Assembly (NCBI RefSeq): GCF_905207245.1
Contig: NZ_CAJLKP010000059.1
Location: forward strand, 1-38,210
Direction: 5' to 3'
DNA: 38,210 nucleotides
From: an uncultured Bacteroides sp.
Lineage (GTDB): Bacteria; Bacteroidota; Bacteroidia; Bacteroidales; Bacteroidaceae
The first letter of the stretch is position 1. Every line of letters starts with the position of its first letter. The notes beneath the pieces were generated by a model, which was not told where the DNA came from, made no database searches, and saw only the letters and a list, made by a program, of their open reading frames with translations. A program made the translations under genes and the position numbers. Positions 1 to 8,725 of this stretch are shown piece by piece.

Positions 1-73
1 CGTAGTCGAAGGATCTACTCTCTGTGACACAAAGCTGCGCTACACAAGTAGGAGAAGAGATCCTTCGACTACG
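1..73. repeat. Palindromic intergenic repeat
   Basis: Perfect 16-bp inverted repeat: arm CGTAGTCGAAGGATCT at 1-16 and its complement at 58-73, with a 41-bp loop. The sequence continuing to about 88 (CTTCGACTACGCTCAGGATG) resembles 35405-35435 near the other end of the window, so this is a dispersed repeat. The element may begin before the window. Confidence 0.75.
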
Positions 74-127
74 CTCAGGATGACGGATACTAACAAAGCA
101 ATTCTGATATATCAAAGTAATTTTGAA

Positions 128-718
128 TCAGGGCTTAATTTCAATTTTAGTTGCTTTACAGAAACAGTCTTCCAAATGGTCGTTCACAAAGCCTGCCGCC
201 TGCAAAAAAGCATAGCAGATAGTGGAGCCAAAGAACTTGAAGCCTCGCTTTTTCATGTCCTTGCTCATAGCATCCGACTCGGGAGATGTGGCGGGAATCT
301 GGCTCAGGGTCTTGAAGTTGTTGAGCATAGGTGGCTGTTGTGGAAAGAATGACAAGATGTACTCGTAGAAACTGCCAAACTCCTGCTGAATAGCCATAAA
401 TAGTTTCGCATTATTGATAGTGCTATTGATTTTCAACCGGTTTTTGACGATTCCATCAAATTTCATCAATCGCTCAATATCTTCTGATGTCATTTGCGCT
501 ACTTTCTGCACATCAAAGTGGTGAAAAGCTTCCCGGTATCCTTCACGCTTTCGGAGGATAGTAATCCAAGATAGCCCCGCCTGGGCACTTTCGAGTACAA
601 GAAACTCAAACAGGGTTTTATCATCCGTAACAAGATTACCCCATTCCTCATCATGGTATTTTATGTACAGTTCGTCTGTTCCAGCCCAACCGCAACGCGC
701 ATTTATCAAATCTTCCAT
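128..718 (-). CDS. tag: DNA-3-methyladenine glycosylase I
   Basis: Base-excision repair enzyme that removes 3-methyladenine from alkylated DNA in the cytoplasm. The 196-residue protein has the usual family length. It carries the zinc-snap ligands of Tag in the expected places (Cys9, His22, His181, Cys185 in NDHLEDC). The segment LESAQAGLSW (residues 42-51) matches the LExxQAGLSW signature with the catalytic-region Glu at 43. It is transcribed alone and divergently from the peptide transporter. A TAnnTTTG box lies 28-35 bases upstream of the ATG. Identity is secure from motifs. Confidence 0.95.
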   Translation of the reverse strand: MEDLINARCGWAGTDELYIKYHDEEWGNLVTDDKTLFEFLVLESAQAGLSWITILRKREGYREAFHHFDVQKVAQMTSEDIERLMKFDGIVKNRLKINSTINNAKLFMAIQQEFGSFYEYILSFFPQQPPMLNNFKTLSQIPATSPESDAMSKDMKKRGFKFFGSTICYAFLQAAGFVNDHLEDCFCKATKIEIKP

Positions 719-745
719 ACTTATTTTATGTTAATAGAAACTCAA

Positions 746-753
746 CAAAGGTA
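746..753 (-). promoter_or_regulatory. Bacteroides -7 box for tag
   Basis: Minus-strand TACCTTTG fits TAnnTTTG and sits 28-35 bases before the tag start codon. No TTG lies at the ideal -33 distance, so the assignment rests on the -7 box and position only. Confidence 0.5.
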
Positions 754-796
754 TATTTTCTAACTCAATGTAAAGCCATATCTTAAAAATATTCCC

Positions 797-804
797 TACT
801 TTTG
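797..804 (+). promoter_or_regulatory. -7 box for the peptide transporter
   Basis: TACTTTTG fits TAnnTTTG. It overlaps an in-frame TTG (802) that a gene caller could take as a start. Since the box would be the promoter, translation should begin further down, at ATG 847. Confidence 0.6.
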
Positions 805-846
805 CCTGATAATAAGGAATTATTAACACGAAAGGCAAATATTCTA

Positions 847-2385
847 ATGAGTACATCCAAACACCCCAAAGGTCTTTACCTCATCTTCGCTACCAGCACG
901 GCAGAACGTTTCAGCTATTATGGTATGCGGGCTATCTTCATCCTGTTTTTAACCCAGGCACTCCTGTTCGACAAGGAGCATGCAGCTTCCATCTACGGCA
1001 GCTACACCGGAATGGTCTATCTGACGCCACTTATCGGCGGATATATTGCTGATAAATACTGGGGAATACGCCGCTCCGTATTCTGGGGAGCGATGATGAT
1101 GGCAGTGGGACAATTCCTGATGTTCTTCAGCGCCTCGATGCTGGATACGAAAGAGCTCTCCCACTGGCTGATGTATGGCGGACTCGCCTTTCTCATATTG
1201 GGAAACGGCTGTTTCAAACCTACCGTAACAACATTGGTGGGGCAACTCTACGAACCGGGAGACAAGCGATTGGACTCCGCTTATACCATATTTTATATGG
1301 GAGTGAATGTCGGTTCTTTCTTTGCCCCGTTAGTTTGTGGTTATTTCGGTGAAACAGGTGATCCGAATGACTTCAAATGGGGATTCCTGATTGCGGCAAT
1401 CGTTACCGTATTTACAGTTATTCTATTCCAAACGCAGAAGAATAAATATCTGATCGGCCCTGACGGACAGCAACTAGGCATTATACCGGATGCCAAGCGT
1501 GAATACCGCAAAGAGAGCAAAACTGCTCAACAAACTGCAATAGATAAAGATAAGAAAACCCGTAATTACCTGCTTCTCGCAGTATTAACCATTGCTCTTG
1601 CCACCTTCTTTTATTGGTGTTTTGGCAATGATTGGTTCAGCATCGGCATCTTTACCGCTTGTATTGTATTCCCTGTCAGCATCCTGCTGGATGGTTCGCT
1701 CACCAAGATAGAACGTAGTCGCATCTTTGTCATCTACATCATTGCCTTTTTCGTCATCTTCTTCTGGGCAGCCTACGAACAGGCGGGCGCCTCACTAACA
1801 CTCTTTGCATCGGAACAAACCAACCGTGTCATCCTCGGCTGGGAAATGCCTGCTTCATGGATACAGTCTTTCAATCCGTTCTTTGTAGTGGTTCTGGCTG
1901 CAATCATGCCGGGGATATGGGGATTCCTCAACAAACGGGGTGTGGAACCTGCTTCTCCCACGAAACAAGCTATCGGTTTATTATTACTTTCTTTAGGCTA
2001 TCTGGTCATCTGCTTCGGAGTGAAAGATGTGCAACCGGGCATAAAAGTCAGCCTTATCTGGCTGACAGGACTATACTTTATCCATACCATGGGCGAGATA
2101 TGCCTCTCTCCCATCGGACTATCTATGGTAAACAAACTGACTCCGCTCCGTTTTGCTTCGCTGATGATGGGTATCTGGTATCTTTCTATGGCCACAGCCA
2201 ATAAATTCGCAGGCACTCTTACTGGCCTTTATCCCGAAGCCGGAAAGGTGAAAACCTTGCTTGGATACCCTATTGAAAACATGTTCGACTTCTTCATGGT
2301 ATTCGTTATTATGTCCGGCGTTGCCTCTCTTATCCTCTTCCTGCTCTCAAAGAAATTACAGAAGATGATGCATGGAGTGGAATAA
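847..2385 (+). CDS. POT family proton-dependent oligopeptide transporter
   Basis: Inner-membrane symporter of the PTR2/POT branch of the major facilitator superfamily, importing di- and tripeptides with protons. From ATG 847 the protein has 512 residues and about 12-14 hydrophobic segments. The N-terminal ATSTAERFSYYGMRAIF matches the ExxERFSYYG family signature, whose ExxER motif handles proton coupling. A second signature, near GNGCFKPTVTTLVGQLY, matches the PTR2 pattern. An in-frame TTG at 802 is rejected as a start because it lies inside the promoter -7 box. The substrate (peptide) is known for the family; exact specificity cannot be read from the sequence. Confidence 0.9.
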   Translation: MSTSKHPKGLYLIFATSTAERFSYYGMRAIFILFLTQALLFDKEHAASIYGSYTGMVYLTPLIGGYIADKYWGIRRSVFWGAMMMAVGQFLMFFSASMLDTKELSHWLMYGGLAFLILGNGCFKPTVTTLVGQLYEPGDKRLDSAYTIFYMGVNVGSFFAPLVCGYFGETGDPNDFKWGFLIAAIVTVFTVILFQTQKNKYLIGPDGQQLGIIPDAKREYRKESKTAQQTAIDKDKKTRNYLLLAVLTIALATFFYWCFGNDWFSIGIFTACIVFPVSILLDGSLTKIERSRIFVIYIIAFFVIFFWAAYEQAGASLTLFASEQTNRVILGWEMPASWIQSFNPFFVVVLAAIMPGIWGFLNKRGVEPASPTKQAIGLLLLSLGYLVICFGVKDVQPGIKVSLIWLTGLYFIHTMGEICLSPIGLSMVNKLTPLRFASLMMGIWYLSMATANKFAGTLTGLYPEAGKVKTLLGYPIENMFDFFMVFVIMSGVASLILFLLSKKLQKMMHGVE

Positions 2386-2390
2386 AATCG

Positions 2391-2398
2391 TATTTTTG
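2391..2398 (+). promoter_or_regulatory. -7 box for hpt
   Basis: TATTTTTG fits TAnnTTTG, begins 5 bases after the transporter stop codon and lies 26 bases before the hpt ATG. It suggests that hpt-adk is transcribed separately from the transporter. Confidence 0.5.
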
Positions 2399-2423
2399 TG
2401 CCAATTTTTAAAATCTATCCCTT

Positions 2424-2960
2424 ATGGACACCATACAAATAAAAGACAAAAAGTTCACTGTCTCCATCAAGGAACAGGATATTCTGAAAGAAGTAGCCCG
2501 CGTTGCGAATGAAATCAACTGTGACCTGGCAGGAAAAAATCCTCTGTTTCTCAGCGTTTTGAACGGTTCGTTCATGTTTACCGCTGACTTAATGAAGCTT
2601 ATCACCATTCCTTGCGAGATTTCTTTCGTGAAACTGGCTTCTTATCAAGGTGTGTCCTCTACCGGAACCATCAAGGAAGTCATCGGTATCACCGAAGACC
2701 TCACAGACCGCACAGTAGTAATTGTGGAAGATATTGTAGATACGGGACTGACCATGCAACGTCTGTTGGAAACTCTGGGTACACGCAATCCGAAAGAAAT
2801 CCACATAGCTTCTCTGCTGGTGAAACCGGATAAGTTGAAAGTAGATTTGAATATCGAATACGTAGCTATGGAAATCCCCAATGACTTCATCGTAGGTTAC
2901 GGATTGGATTATGACGGTTTTGGACGCAATTATGCAGATATTTATACAGTAGTGGATTAA
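2424..2960 (+). CDS. hpt: Hypoxanthine phosphoribosyltransferase
   Basis: Purine salvage enzyme: converts hypoxanthine (and usually guanine) plus PRPP to IMP or GMP. The 178-residue protein has the normal length of a bacterial HPRT. The PRPP-binding loop VVIVEDIVDTGLTM (about 98-111) is intact, with the paired acidic residues E102-D103. It is followed by adk 52 bases downstream with no terminator between them, so the two nucleotide-metabolism genes are probably co-transcribed. Confidence 0.93.
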   Translation: MDTIQIKDKKFTVSIKEQDILKEVARVANEINCDLAGKNPLFLSVLNGSFMFTADLMKLITIPCEISFVKLASYQGVSSTGTIKEVIGITEDLTDRTVVIVEDIVDTGLTMQRLLETLGTRNPKEIHIASLLVKPDKLKVDLNIEYVAMEIPNDFIVGYGLDYDGFGRNYADIYTVVD

Positions 2961-3012
2961 AAAGGAATTTGAATTAGGTATATATAAGTAACAGTTAAAT
3001 TGTAAATCACAA

Positions 3013-3585
3013 ATGTTGAACATTGTAATTTTCGGTGCTCCCGGTTCAGGCAAGGGAACACAAAGTGAGAAAATCGTAGAAAAGTACGGTATTAACCACA
3101 TCTCAACCGGTGACGTGTTGCGTGCAGAAATCAAGAACGGCACAGAACTGGGCAAAACAGCTAAAAGTTATATCGATCAAGGTCAGTTGATCCCTGACGA
3201 ACTGATGATTGATATCCTTGCAAGTGTATTCGATAGCTTCGAAGACAGCAAAGGTGTAATCTTCGACGGTTTCCCCCGTACGATTGCACAAGCAGAAGCT
3301 CTGAAGAAAATGCTTGCTGAAAGAAATCAGGGAGTAAGCATTATGCTTGACCTGGATGTACCCGAAGAAGAACTGATGACACGCCTCATCAAACGTGGTA
3401 AGGATTCCGGTCGTGCCGATGACAACGAAGAGACTATCAAGAAACGTCTTCTTGTTTATCATTCACAGACTTCTCCGCTGATTGACTGGTACAAACAGGA
3501 AGGACAATACCAGCACATCAAAGGACAAGGTGCATTGGAAGATATTTTTGCTGACGTTTGCGCTGCGATCGACGCTGTAAAGTAA
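3013..3585 (+). CDS. adk: Adenylate kinase
   Basis: Interconverts ATP + AMP and 2 ADP; essential for energy charge and for supplying ADP to nucleotide synthesis. The P-loop GAPGSGKGT is at residues 8-16 and the AMP/NMP-site motif DGFPRT at 85-90. At 190 residues it is the short-LID form: the region after Arg128 (RGKDSGRADDNEET) replaces the long LID domain and has no zinc cysteines. It is the second gene after hpt and is closed by a strong hairpin terminator. Confidence 0.96.
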   Translation: MLNIVIFGAPGSGKGTQSEKIVEKYGINHISTGDVLRAEIKNGTELGKTAKSYIDQGQLIPDELMIDILASVFDSFEDSKGVIFDGFPRTIAQAEALKKMLAERNQGVSIMLDLDVPEEELMTRLIKRGKDSGRADDNEETIKKRLLVYHSQTSPLIDWYKQEGQYQHIKGQGALEDIFADVCAAIDAVK

Positions 3586-3606
3586 AGCTACACAATCATA
3601 ATTTAG

Positions 3607-3650
3607 AAGCGCGGTAATACCCATGAAAATGATATTACCGCGCTTTGTTC
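3607..3650 (+). terminator. Intrinsic terminator after adk
   Basis: Perfect 13-bp stem (3607-3619 with 3633-3645; core GCGCGGTAAT), 13-base loop, then a T-rich tail TTGTTCTT. It lies between adk and the convergent AraC-family gene. Confidence 0.85.
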
Positions 3651-3680
3651 TTCTACCGTCTGCCCTAAAATAACAGGAAA

Positions 3681-4523
3681 CTACTTCATGATCTTCTTTT
3701 TATATTCACGCGGGGTACATTGGATTTTCTTAAAGAATGTAGCATTAAACCGAGCTATAGAATTGAATCCACATTCGTATGCAATGTCGGTAATGCTCAT
3801 ATCGGTAGTCAGTAATTTACGTTGTGCATGGGCTATTCTTAACTCAGCAATATAGTCGCTTATTGTAGTACCAAATGCCTTCTTAAATATATGATTGGCA
3901 TAATCAGGATGCAGAGCTACTGCATTACCAATATCGTTGGCTTTAATATTATTACAATAATTCTTAGTGAGATATATGGTTATTTTTTCGATAAGTGTCG
4001 TTTGATATGAAGCCAATGCTATACCGTCATCTGAAGACCGTAAATGATGAGCCATACGAGTGATTCTGGCCTGCATTTCTAACAAAATAAGATCCGATTG
4101 CATATTAACACCGCTATCCTTCAACCAATTATTTAGTAAGAACTCATCATATTGAGAATATTCATCTGTTTGTTCATATAGAATATCTCCTCTGAGCAAG
4201 CTGTCTACAAACTGTGCCGGAAGCTTCCAGGATAAAAAATGTGCAAAAGGAATGGTACATACATAATACTTTTCTACATTTTCATAATGAATTATTTGGT
4301 GAGGAATAAGTCCCCAGAATATCGTAAACCGTCTATTGGGTATCGTCATTTTCTCGTTGTGTCGCAAGTAAGTGATATTCCCTTGAGACAGGTAATTTAT
4401 CTCTATTTCATTATGCCTATCGTATCTGGGCATAACACGGGGTACCCATGTCTCACATGTAAGTCCATAAGGTTTAAATTCCTCACGGAACTTATCAAAA
4501 CAGTAGCATTTCTCGGAATTCAT
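3681..4523 (-). CDS. AraC family transcriptional regulator (MelR-like)
   Basis: DNA-binding regulator of 280 residues. The N-terminal half (about 35-110) is a cupin-like sensing domain with features such as NEIEINYLSQGNITYL and FWGLIPHQI that resemble MelR/RhaR-type sugar regulators. The last ~100 residues form the double helix-turn-helix AraC domain, including SITDIAYECGFNSIARFNATF and the terminal CTPREYKK. It is divergent from the DUF1593 gene across a 74-base gap, so it probably controls that gene; the inducer is unknown. Confidence 0.85.
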   Translation of the reverse strand: MNSEKCYCFDKFREEFKPYGLTCETWVPRVMPRYDRHNEIEINYLSQGNITYLRHNEKMTIPNRRFTIFWGLIPHQIIHYENVEKYYVCTIPFAHFLSWKLPAQFVDSLLRGDILYEQTDEYSQYDEFLLNNWLKDSGVNMQSDLILLEMQARITRMAHHLRSSDDGIALASYQTTLIEKITIYLTKNYCNNIKANDIGNAVALHPDYANHIFKKAFGTTISDYIAELRIAHAQRKLLTTDMSITDIAYECGFNSIARFNATFFKKIQCTPREYKKKIMK

Positions 4524-4568
4524 TATATTCGTATATAAATATAGAGAGTGTTATTCACATTTTGGTGG

Positions 4569-4576
4569 TAAATTTG
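4569..4576 (+). promoter_or_regulatory. -7 box for the DUF1593 gene
   Basis: TAAATTTG fits TAnnTTTG and lies 21 bases before the ATG, inside the 74-base divergent spacer shared with the AraC-type regulator. No typical -33 TTG is seen, which would fit an activator-dependent promoter. Confidence 0.5.
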
Positions 4577-4597
4577 CAAAAATAATCTTTAAATGCC

Positions 4598-5932
4598 ATG
4601 AAAAAAGTACTTTTCTTCTTTTTCTTTCTTACAACATGGAGCCTCTATTCAGAGGCGCAAGTTGCTAAAGAAGAAAAACATCGACTGATTGTAACCACTG
4701 ATTTAGGGGGAACTGATCCGGATGATATCCAGTCAATGATACACTTGTTATTATGCTCAAATGTAATCGACATTGAAGGACTAATCAGTTCACAAGTATG
4801 GATGGACGACCCTGATAAAACAGCTAAAATTTCAGAAGTAGTAGAACAATTCGGAGAAGTTCTTCCTCGCTTGAATAAACATGCAGAAGGATATCCCAGC
4901 TTGAATCAATTACGGGCAATTATAAAACGAGGGCAACCTTTCTCTAATATGACCGGAGTAGGTCAAGGCAAAGATTCACCGGGATCAGAACTGATAATCT
5001 CGGTAGTTGATAAAAAAAAGGATCCGCGGCCCGTATGGCTTGCAGCTTGGGGTGGAATGAATACGATAGCACAAGCCTTATGGAAAGTGAAGCATACACG
5101 TAGTGAAAAAGAACTTAAGAAATTTACTGCAAAAATTCGCATATATGATATCCTGGGGCAAGACGATGCCGGGGCTTGGATAGCAAAGAACTTCCCGGAA
5201 ATAGTATATATCAGAAACAAAGAAGTATACGGTTGGGCCCCTTCAGATCAATGGATTAAGCAGAATATTCAAAGTCATCAGCCATTGGGCAAGCACTACC
5301 CTAACAGAATTTGGGTAGCGGAAGGAGACTCACCTTCTTTCTTTTACGTATATGCTAATGGTTTGAATGTACCCGACTCACTTGAATATGGAAGCTGGGG
5401 AGGCCGTTTCTCCAATCAAAAGACAAGCGGCATACGAGGTATGGATTTTATAGTACGTAGCGGAAAAGATGAAACACAATATGACCCTTATTACATGCAT
5501 GGAAGCTGCAAAGAGGGCTGTGCCGCCATCAACAAATGGAAACAGCATATTTGGAATAATTTTGCAGCACGTATGTTGTGGACTACAACCGATGATTATA
5601 AAGCGGCGAATCATCATCCGCATGCAGTACTTGATGGAGACCGTTCACTAAAATGCATTTTTAAAAAGGCAAAAGCCGGAAATTCCATGGTTTTAGATGC
5701 CGACGGTTCTACTGATCCTGATGGTAACAAACTGATATACAAGTGGAGTGTTTATACTGAGCCAAGCAGCTACAAAGGTGAAGTAAAAATAGAAGGAGAT
5801 AATACGGAAAAATGCAAAGTACATATTCCTGCTGATGCTGCGGGCAAAAACATACATATCATTTTAGAATTGACGGATGAAGCAACTCCGGCACTTACCG
5901 TTTATAGACGAGTAGTGCTAAAAATAAGTTAG
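4598..5932 (+). CDS. Secreted DUF1593 nucleoside-hydrolase-like protein
   Basis: The 444-residue protein starts with a signal peptide (about 1-20, ending near SEAQ). The DUF1593 domain follows, with the acidic motif TTDLGGTDPDDIQSM (34-48), close to the calcium-binding DTDxGxDD motif of inosine-uridine nucleoside hydrolases. The C-terminal part (about 350-444) is a beta-rich PKD-like domain (DADGSTDPDGNKLIYKWSV). The family includes the cellulose-binding protein Sde182 of Saccharophagus. A glycan- or glycoside-related hydrolase in the periplasm or outside the cell is likely, but the substrate is not known. Its divergent AraC-family neighbour suggests induction by a sugar-like signal. Confidence 0.8.
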   Translation: MKKVLFFFFFLTTWSLYSEAQVAKEEKHRLIVTTDLGGTDPDDIQSMIHLLLCSNVIDIEGLISSQVWMDDPDKTAKISEVVEQFGEVLPRLNKHAEGYPSLNQLRAIIKRGQPFSNMTGVGQGKDSPGSELIISVVDKKKDPRPVWLAAWGGMNTIAQALWKVKHTRSEKELKKFTAKIRIYDILGQDDAGAWIAKNFPEIVYIRNKEVYGWAPSDQWIKQNIQSHQPLGKHYPNRIWVAEGDSPSFFYVYANGLNVPDSLEYGSWGGRFSNQKTSGIRGMDFIVRSGKDETQYDPYYMHGSCKEGCAAINKWKQHIWNNFAARMLWTTTDDYKAANHHPHAVLDGDRSLKCIFKKAKAGNSMVLDADGSTDPDGNKLIYKWSVYTEPSSYKGEVKIEGDNTEKCKVHIPADAAGKNIHIILELTDEATPALTVYRRVVLKIS

Positions 5933-5978
5933 AAATACCCTCCGCTATGGATTAATAAATAAAAAGGAATAAAAAAGT

Positions 5979-6009
5979 TTGAGGTAGTCTTGGAGAATCG
6001 TTACTTTTG
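5979..6009 (+). promoter_or_regulatory. Promoter for the obg operon
   Basis: TTG at 5979-5981, a 20-base spacer and TACTTTTG at 6002-6009 match the Bacteroides housekeeping promoter. The obg ATG follows 48 bases later. It probably drives obg-pgeF and the genes behind them. Confidence 0.7.
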
Positions 6010-6056
6010 CATCGAAAAAGAAAATAAGTATTTTTAAATCAATCGTAAGGAAAGAA

Positions 6057-7229
6057 ATGGCTGAATCGAATTTTGTTGACTACGTAAAGATATATTGCCG
6101 CTCCGGAAAGGGCGGACGAGGCTCTACGCACATGAGGCGTGAGAAATACATACCCAATGGCGGCCCCGACGGAGGTGACGGAGGACGAGGAGGTCATATC
6201 ATCCTGCGCGGTAACCGTAACTACTGGACATTGCTGCATTTGCGTTATGAACGCCATGCGTTGGCAGGACACGGAGAATCCGGTTCCAAAAACCGTAGTT
6301 TCGGTAAGGATGGGGAAGACAAAGTGATTGAAGTTCCTTGCGGCACGGTAGTTTACAATGCCGAGACGGGTGAATACATCTGTGACGTCACTGAGCACGG
6401 ACAAGAAGTAATCTTACTGAAAGGTGGACGTGGCGGTCAGGGCAACAGCCACTTCAAGACAGCTACCCGTCAGGCTCCCCGCTTTGCACAGCCGGGCGAA
6501 CCGATGCAGGAAATGACCGTAATCATGGAGTTAAAACTCCTGGCAGACGTAGGTCTGGTAGGTTTCCCGAATGCCGGAAAATCAACCTTGCTGGCTTCCG
6601 TATCTGCCGCCAAACCCAAGATAGCCAATTATCCTTTTACCACCCTGGAGCCTAATCTGGGCATTGTCTCCTATCGTGACGGTAAATCATTCGTCATGGC
6701 GGACATTCCCGGTATCATCGAAGGGGCCAGTGCCGGAAAAGGGTTAGGGTTGCGCTTTCTGCGACACATCGAGCGTAACTCTCTGTTGCTTTTCATGGTG
6801 CCTGCCGATAGTGACGACATCCGTAAAGAATACGAAATCCTGCTGAACGAACTAAGCACTTTCAACCCTGAAATGCTGGACAAACAACGGGTACTCGCCA
6901 TCACCAAGAGCGATATGCTCGACCAGGAATTGATGGACGAAATAGAGCCTACACTCCCTGCAAACGTTCCGCATGTATTCATTTCTTCCATTACCGGTAT
7001 GGGACTTTCCGTACTGAAAGATATTCTTTGGGAAGAACTGAATAAGGACAGCAACAAGATAGAAACTATCGTTCACCGTCCGAAAGATGTGAGCAAACTC
7101 CAGGAAGAACTGAAAGCCATGGGTGAAGACGAAGATCTCAGCTATGAATACGTAGAAGATGACGAGGATGTAGAAGACCTGGAAGACTTTGAGTACGAGG
7201 AGGAAGACTGGGAGGATGACAAGCAATGA
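6057..7229 (+). CDS. obg: Obg family GTPase
   Basis: Ribosome-associated GTPase involved in 50S subunit assembly and stress response. The N-terminal glycine-rich Obg fold (about 1-160) has GG-repeat patches such as GGPDGGDGGRGG. The G domain has G1 GFPNAGKST (169-177), G3 DIPG (216-219) and G4 TKSD (283-286). The final ~50 residues are extremely acidic (Asp/Glu runs with Tyr and Trp), a variable tail typical of Bacteroidetes Obg. Its stop codon overlaps the pgeF start (ATGA), so translation of the two is coupled. Confidence 0.96.
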   Translation: MAESNFVDYVKIYCRSGKGGRGSTHMRREKYIPNGGPDGGDGGRGGHIILRGNRNYWTLLHLRYERHALAGHGESGSKNRSFGKDGEDKVIEVPCGTVVYNAETGEYICDVTEHGQEVILLKGGRGGQGNSHFKTATRQAPRFAQPGEPMQEMTVIMELKLLADVGLVGFPNAGKSTLLASVSAAKPKIANYPFTTLEPNLGIVSYRDGKSFVMADIPGIIEGASAGKGLGLRFLRHIERNSLLLFMVPADSDDIRKEYEILLNELSTFNPEMLDKQRVLAITKSDMLDQELMDEIEPTLPANVPHVFISSITGMGLSVLKDILWEELNKDSNKIETIVHRPKDVSKLQEELKAMGEDEDLSYEYVEDDEDVEDLEDFEYEEEDWEDDKQ

Positions 7230-8038
7230 TTGCTTTGACAGAAGATAAAAGAATGTTGGGATACGGGGTTATGACACCGTACTCCAACATTTTTTGTTTT
7301 GCAACTACCCGCCGGGGAGGTTTCAGTGAAGAGAATTATGCCTCCTTCAACTGCACGCCTTACACTGGAGATGATGCGGACTGTATCCGTCGCAATCAGG
7401 AATTGCTTTGCAGTTCCATGCCTCAACTGCCGAAAGAATTGGTTATTCCTTTTCAAACGCACAGCACAAACGTTTTCGTTATTGACGAGACATATCTGCA
7501 AGCTCCCAATGAAGAACGTACTGCGATGCTTCAAGGAGTGGATGCACTGATAACCCGCGAACCGGGTTGCTGCATCTGCATTTCTACGGCAGATTGTATT
7601 CCCATCTTGTTTTACGACCGCAAGAACCAAGTTGTAGCTGCCGCCCATGCCGGTTGGCGGGGAACGGTGAATTACATAGCCGGACATACACTCGACAGAA
7701 TGCGGGCACTTTACGGCACAGATGGAAAAGATGTGATAGCCTGTATCGGTCCCGGCATCTCCTTACCCTCTTTTGAAGTAGGCGAAGAAGTGTACGAAGC
7801 TTTCCGCATGAATGGTTTTGCCATGGATTACATTTCGGAATGGAAACCGGAGACACATAAGCACCACATTGACCTGTGGGCTGCAAACAGGATACAATTG
7901 CTCGACTTCGGAGTACCCGGAGAACAGATAGAAACATCGGGGATATGCACTTATATGAAGCATGAAGAGTTTTTCTCGGCAAGACGGCTGGGCATTAAGT
8001 CCGGACGTATACTGTCGGGGATAATGATAAAGATTTGA
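7226..8038 (+). CDS. pgeF: Peptidoglycan editing factor PgeF (YfiH/laccase domain)
   Basis: Cytoplasmic purine-nucleoside phosphorylase-like enzyme that removes wrongly made muropeptide precursors (UDP-MurNAc carrying L-Ser instead of L-Ala); older annotations call it polyphenol oxidase. The 270-residue protein has the three metal-site residues at family spacing: His79 (QTHS), Cys124 (TADC) and His141 (HAGWRGT), plus CIGPGIS. It overlaps obg by four bases and precedes the B3/B4 gene by 4 bases, indicating one operon. Confidence 0.92.
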   Translation: MIALTEDKRMLGYGVMTPYSNIFCFATTRRGGFSEENYASFNCTPYTGDDADCIRRNQELLCSSMPQLPKELVIPFQTHSTNVFVIDETYLQAPNEERTAMLQGVDALITREPGCCICISTADCIPILFYDRKNQVVAAAHAGWRGTVNYIAGHTLDRMRALYGTDGKDVIACIGPGISLPSFEVGEEVYEAFRMNGFAMDYISEWKPETHKHHIDLWAANRIQLLDFGVPGEQIETSGICTYMKHEEFFSARRLGIKSGRILSGIMIKI

Positions 8039-8042
8039 ATAT

Positions 8043-8708
8043 ATGTACAACATTACCGTATCAGAAGAAATAAAGAACGCCTGCCCCATATTTAAGGGTG
8101 CAGCTATTTATGCCGAAGTCATCAACACCGCTTTTCGTGAAGGACTTTGGGAAGAAATCAATGCCTTCACCAAAGAGCTGACTTCTACCACCCAACCCGA
8201 AGACATCAAGCTGCAACCCGCTATTGCAGCCACCCGAGAGGCCTATAAACGCTGTGGCAAAGACCCTAGCCGTTACCGTCCTTCTGCCGAGGCCTTACGC
8301 CGCCGGTTGATGCGCGGAATAGACCTTTATCAGATAGACACACTGGTGGACCTGATTAATCTGGTTTCGCTACGTACAGGTTATTCCATCGGTGGCTTCG
8401 ATGCAGACAAGATACAGGGAAACAACCTTGAGCTGGGAGTAGGCCGTGCTGAAGAACCTTTCGAAGGCATCGGACGCGGTGTGCTGAATATCGAGGGACT
8501 TCCCGTTTACCGTGATGCCATTGGCGGCATCGGTACTCCTACCAGCGACCATGAACGTACCAAGATGGATTTGGGCACCAGACATATCCTTGCCATTGTG
8601 AATGGTTACAGCGGACAGGAAGGTTTGCGCGAAGCTGCCGGAATGATTCAAGAGTTATTAAAAAAGTACGCATCATCCGACGGAGGAGAAATCATCTATT
8701 TCGAATAA
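8043..8708 (+). CDS. B3/B4 tRNA-binding/editing domain protein
   Basis: The 221-residue protein is a free-standing version of the B3/B4 domain of the phenylalanyl-tRNA synthetase beta chain, the module that hydrolyses mischarged Tyr-tRNA(Phe). The pattern KDPSRYRPSAEALRRR (about 79-94) is typical, as is VDLINLVSLRTGYSIGGFDADKI. No synthetase catalytic domain is attached. A trans-editing role or other aminoacyl-tRNA quality control is inferred, not proven. It is tightly packed behind pgeF and 17 bases before the M23 gene. Confidence 0.82.
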   Translation: MYNITVSEEIKNACPIFKGAAIYAEVINTAFREGLWEEINAFTKELTSTTQPEDIKLQPAIAATREAYKRCGKDPSRYRPSAEALRRRLMRGIDLYQIDTLVDLINLVSLRTGYSIGGFDADKIQGNNLELGVGRAEEPFEGIGRGVLNIEGLPVYRDAIGGIGTPTSDHERTKMDLGTRHILAIVNGYSGQEGLREAAGMIQELLKKYASSDGGEIIYFE

Positions 8709-8725
8709 AAGCTAAGCCTTAAACC

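Noticed and set aside
802..846. Earlier in-frame TTG start for the peptide transporter
   Set aside because: It overlaps the promoter -7 box; the family N terminus fits ATG 847.
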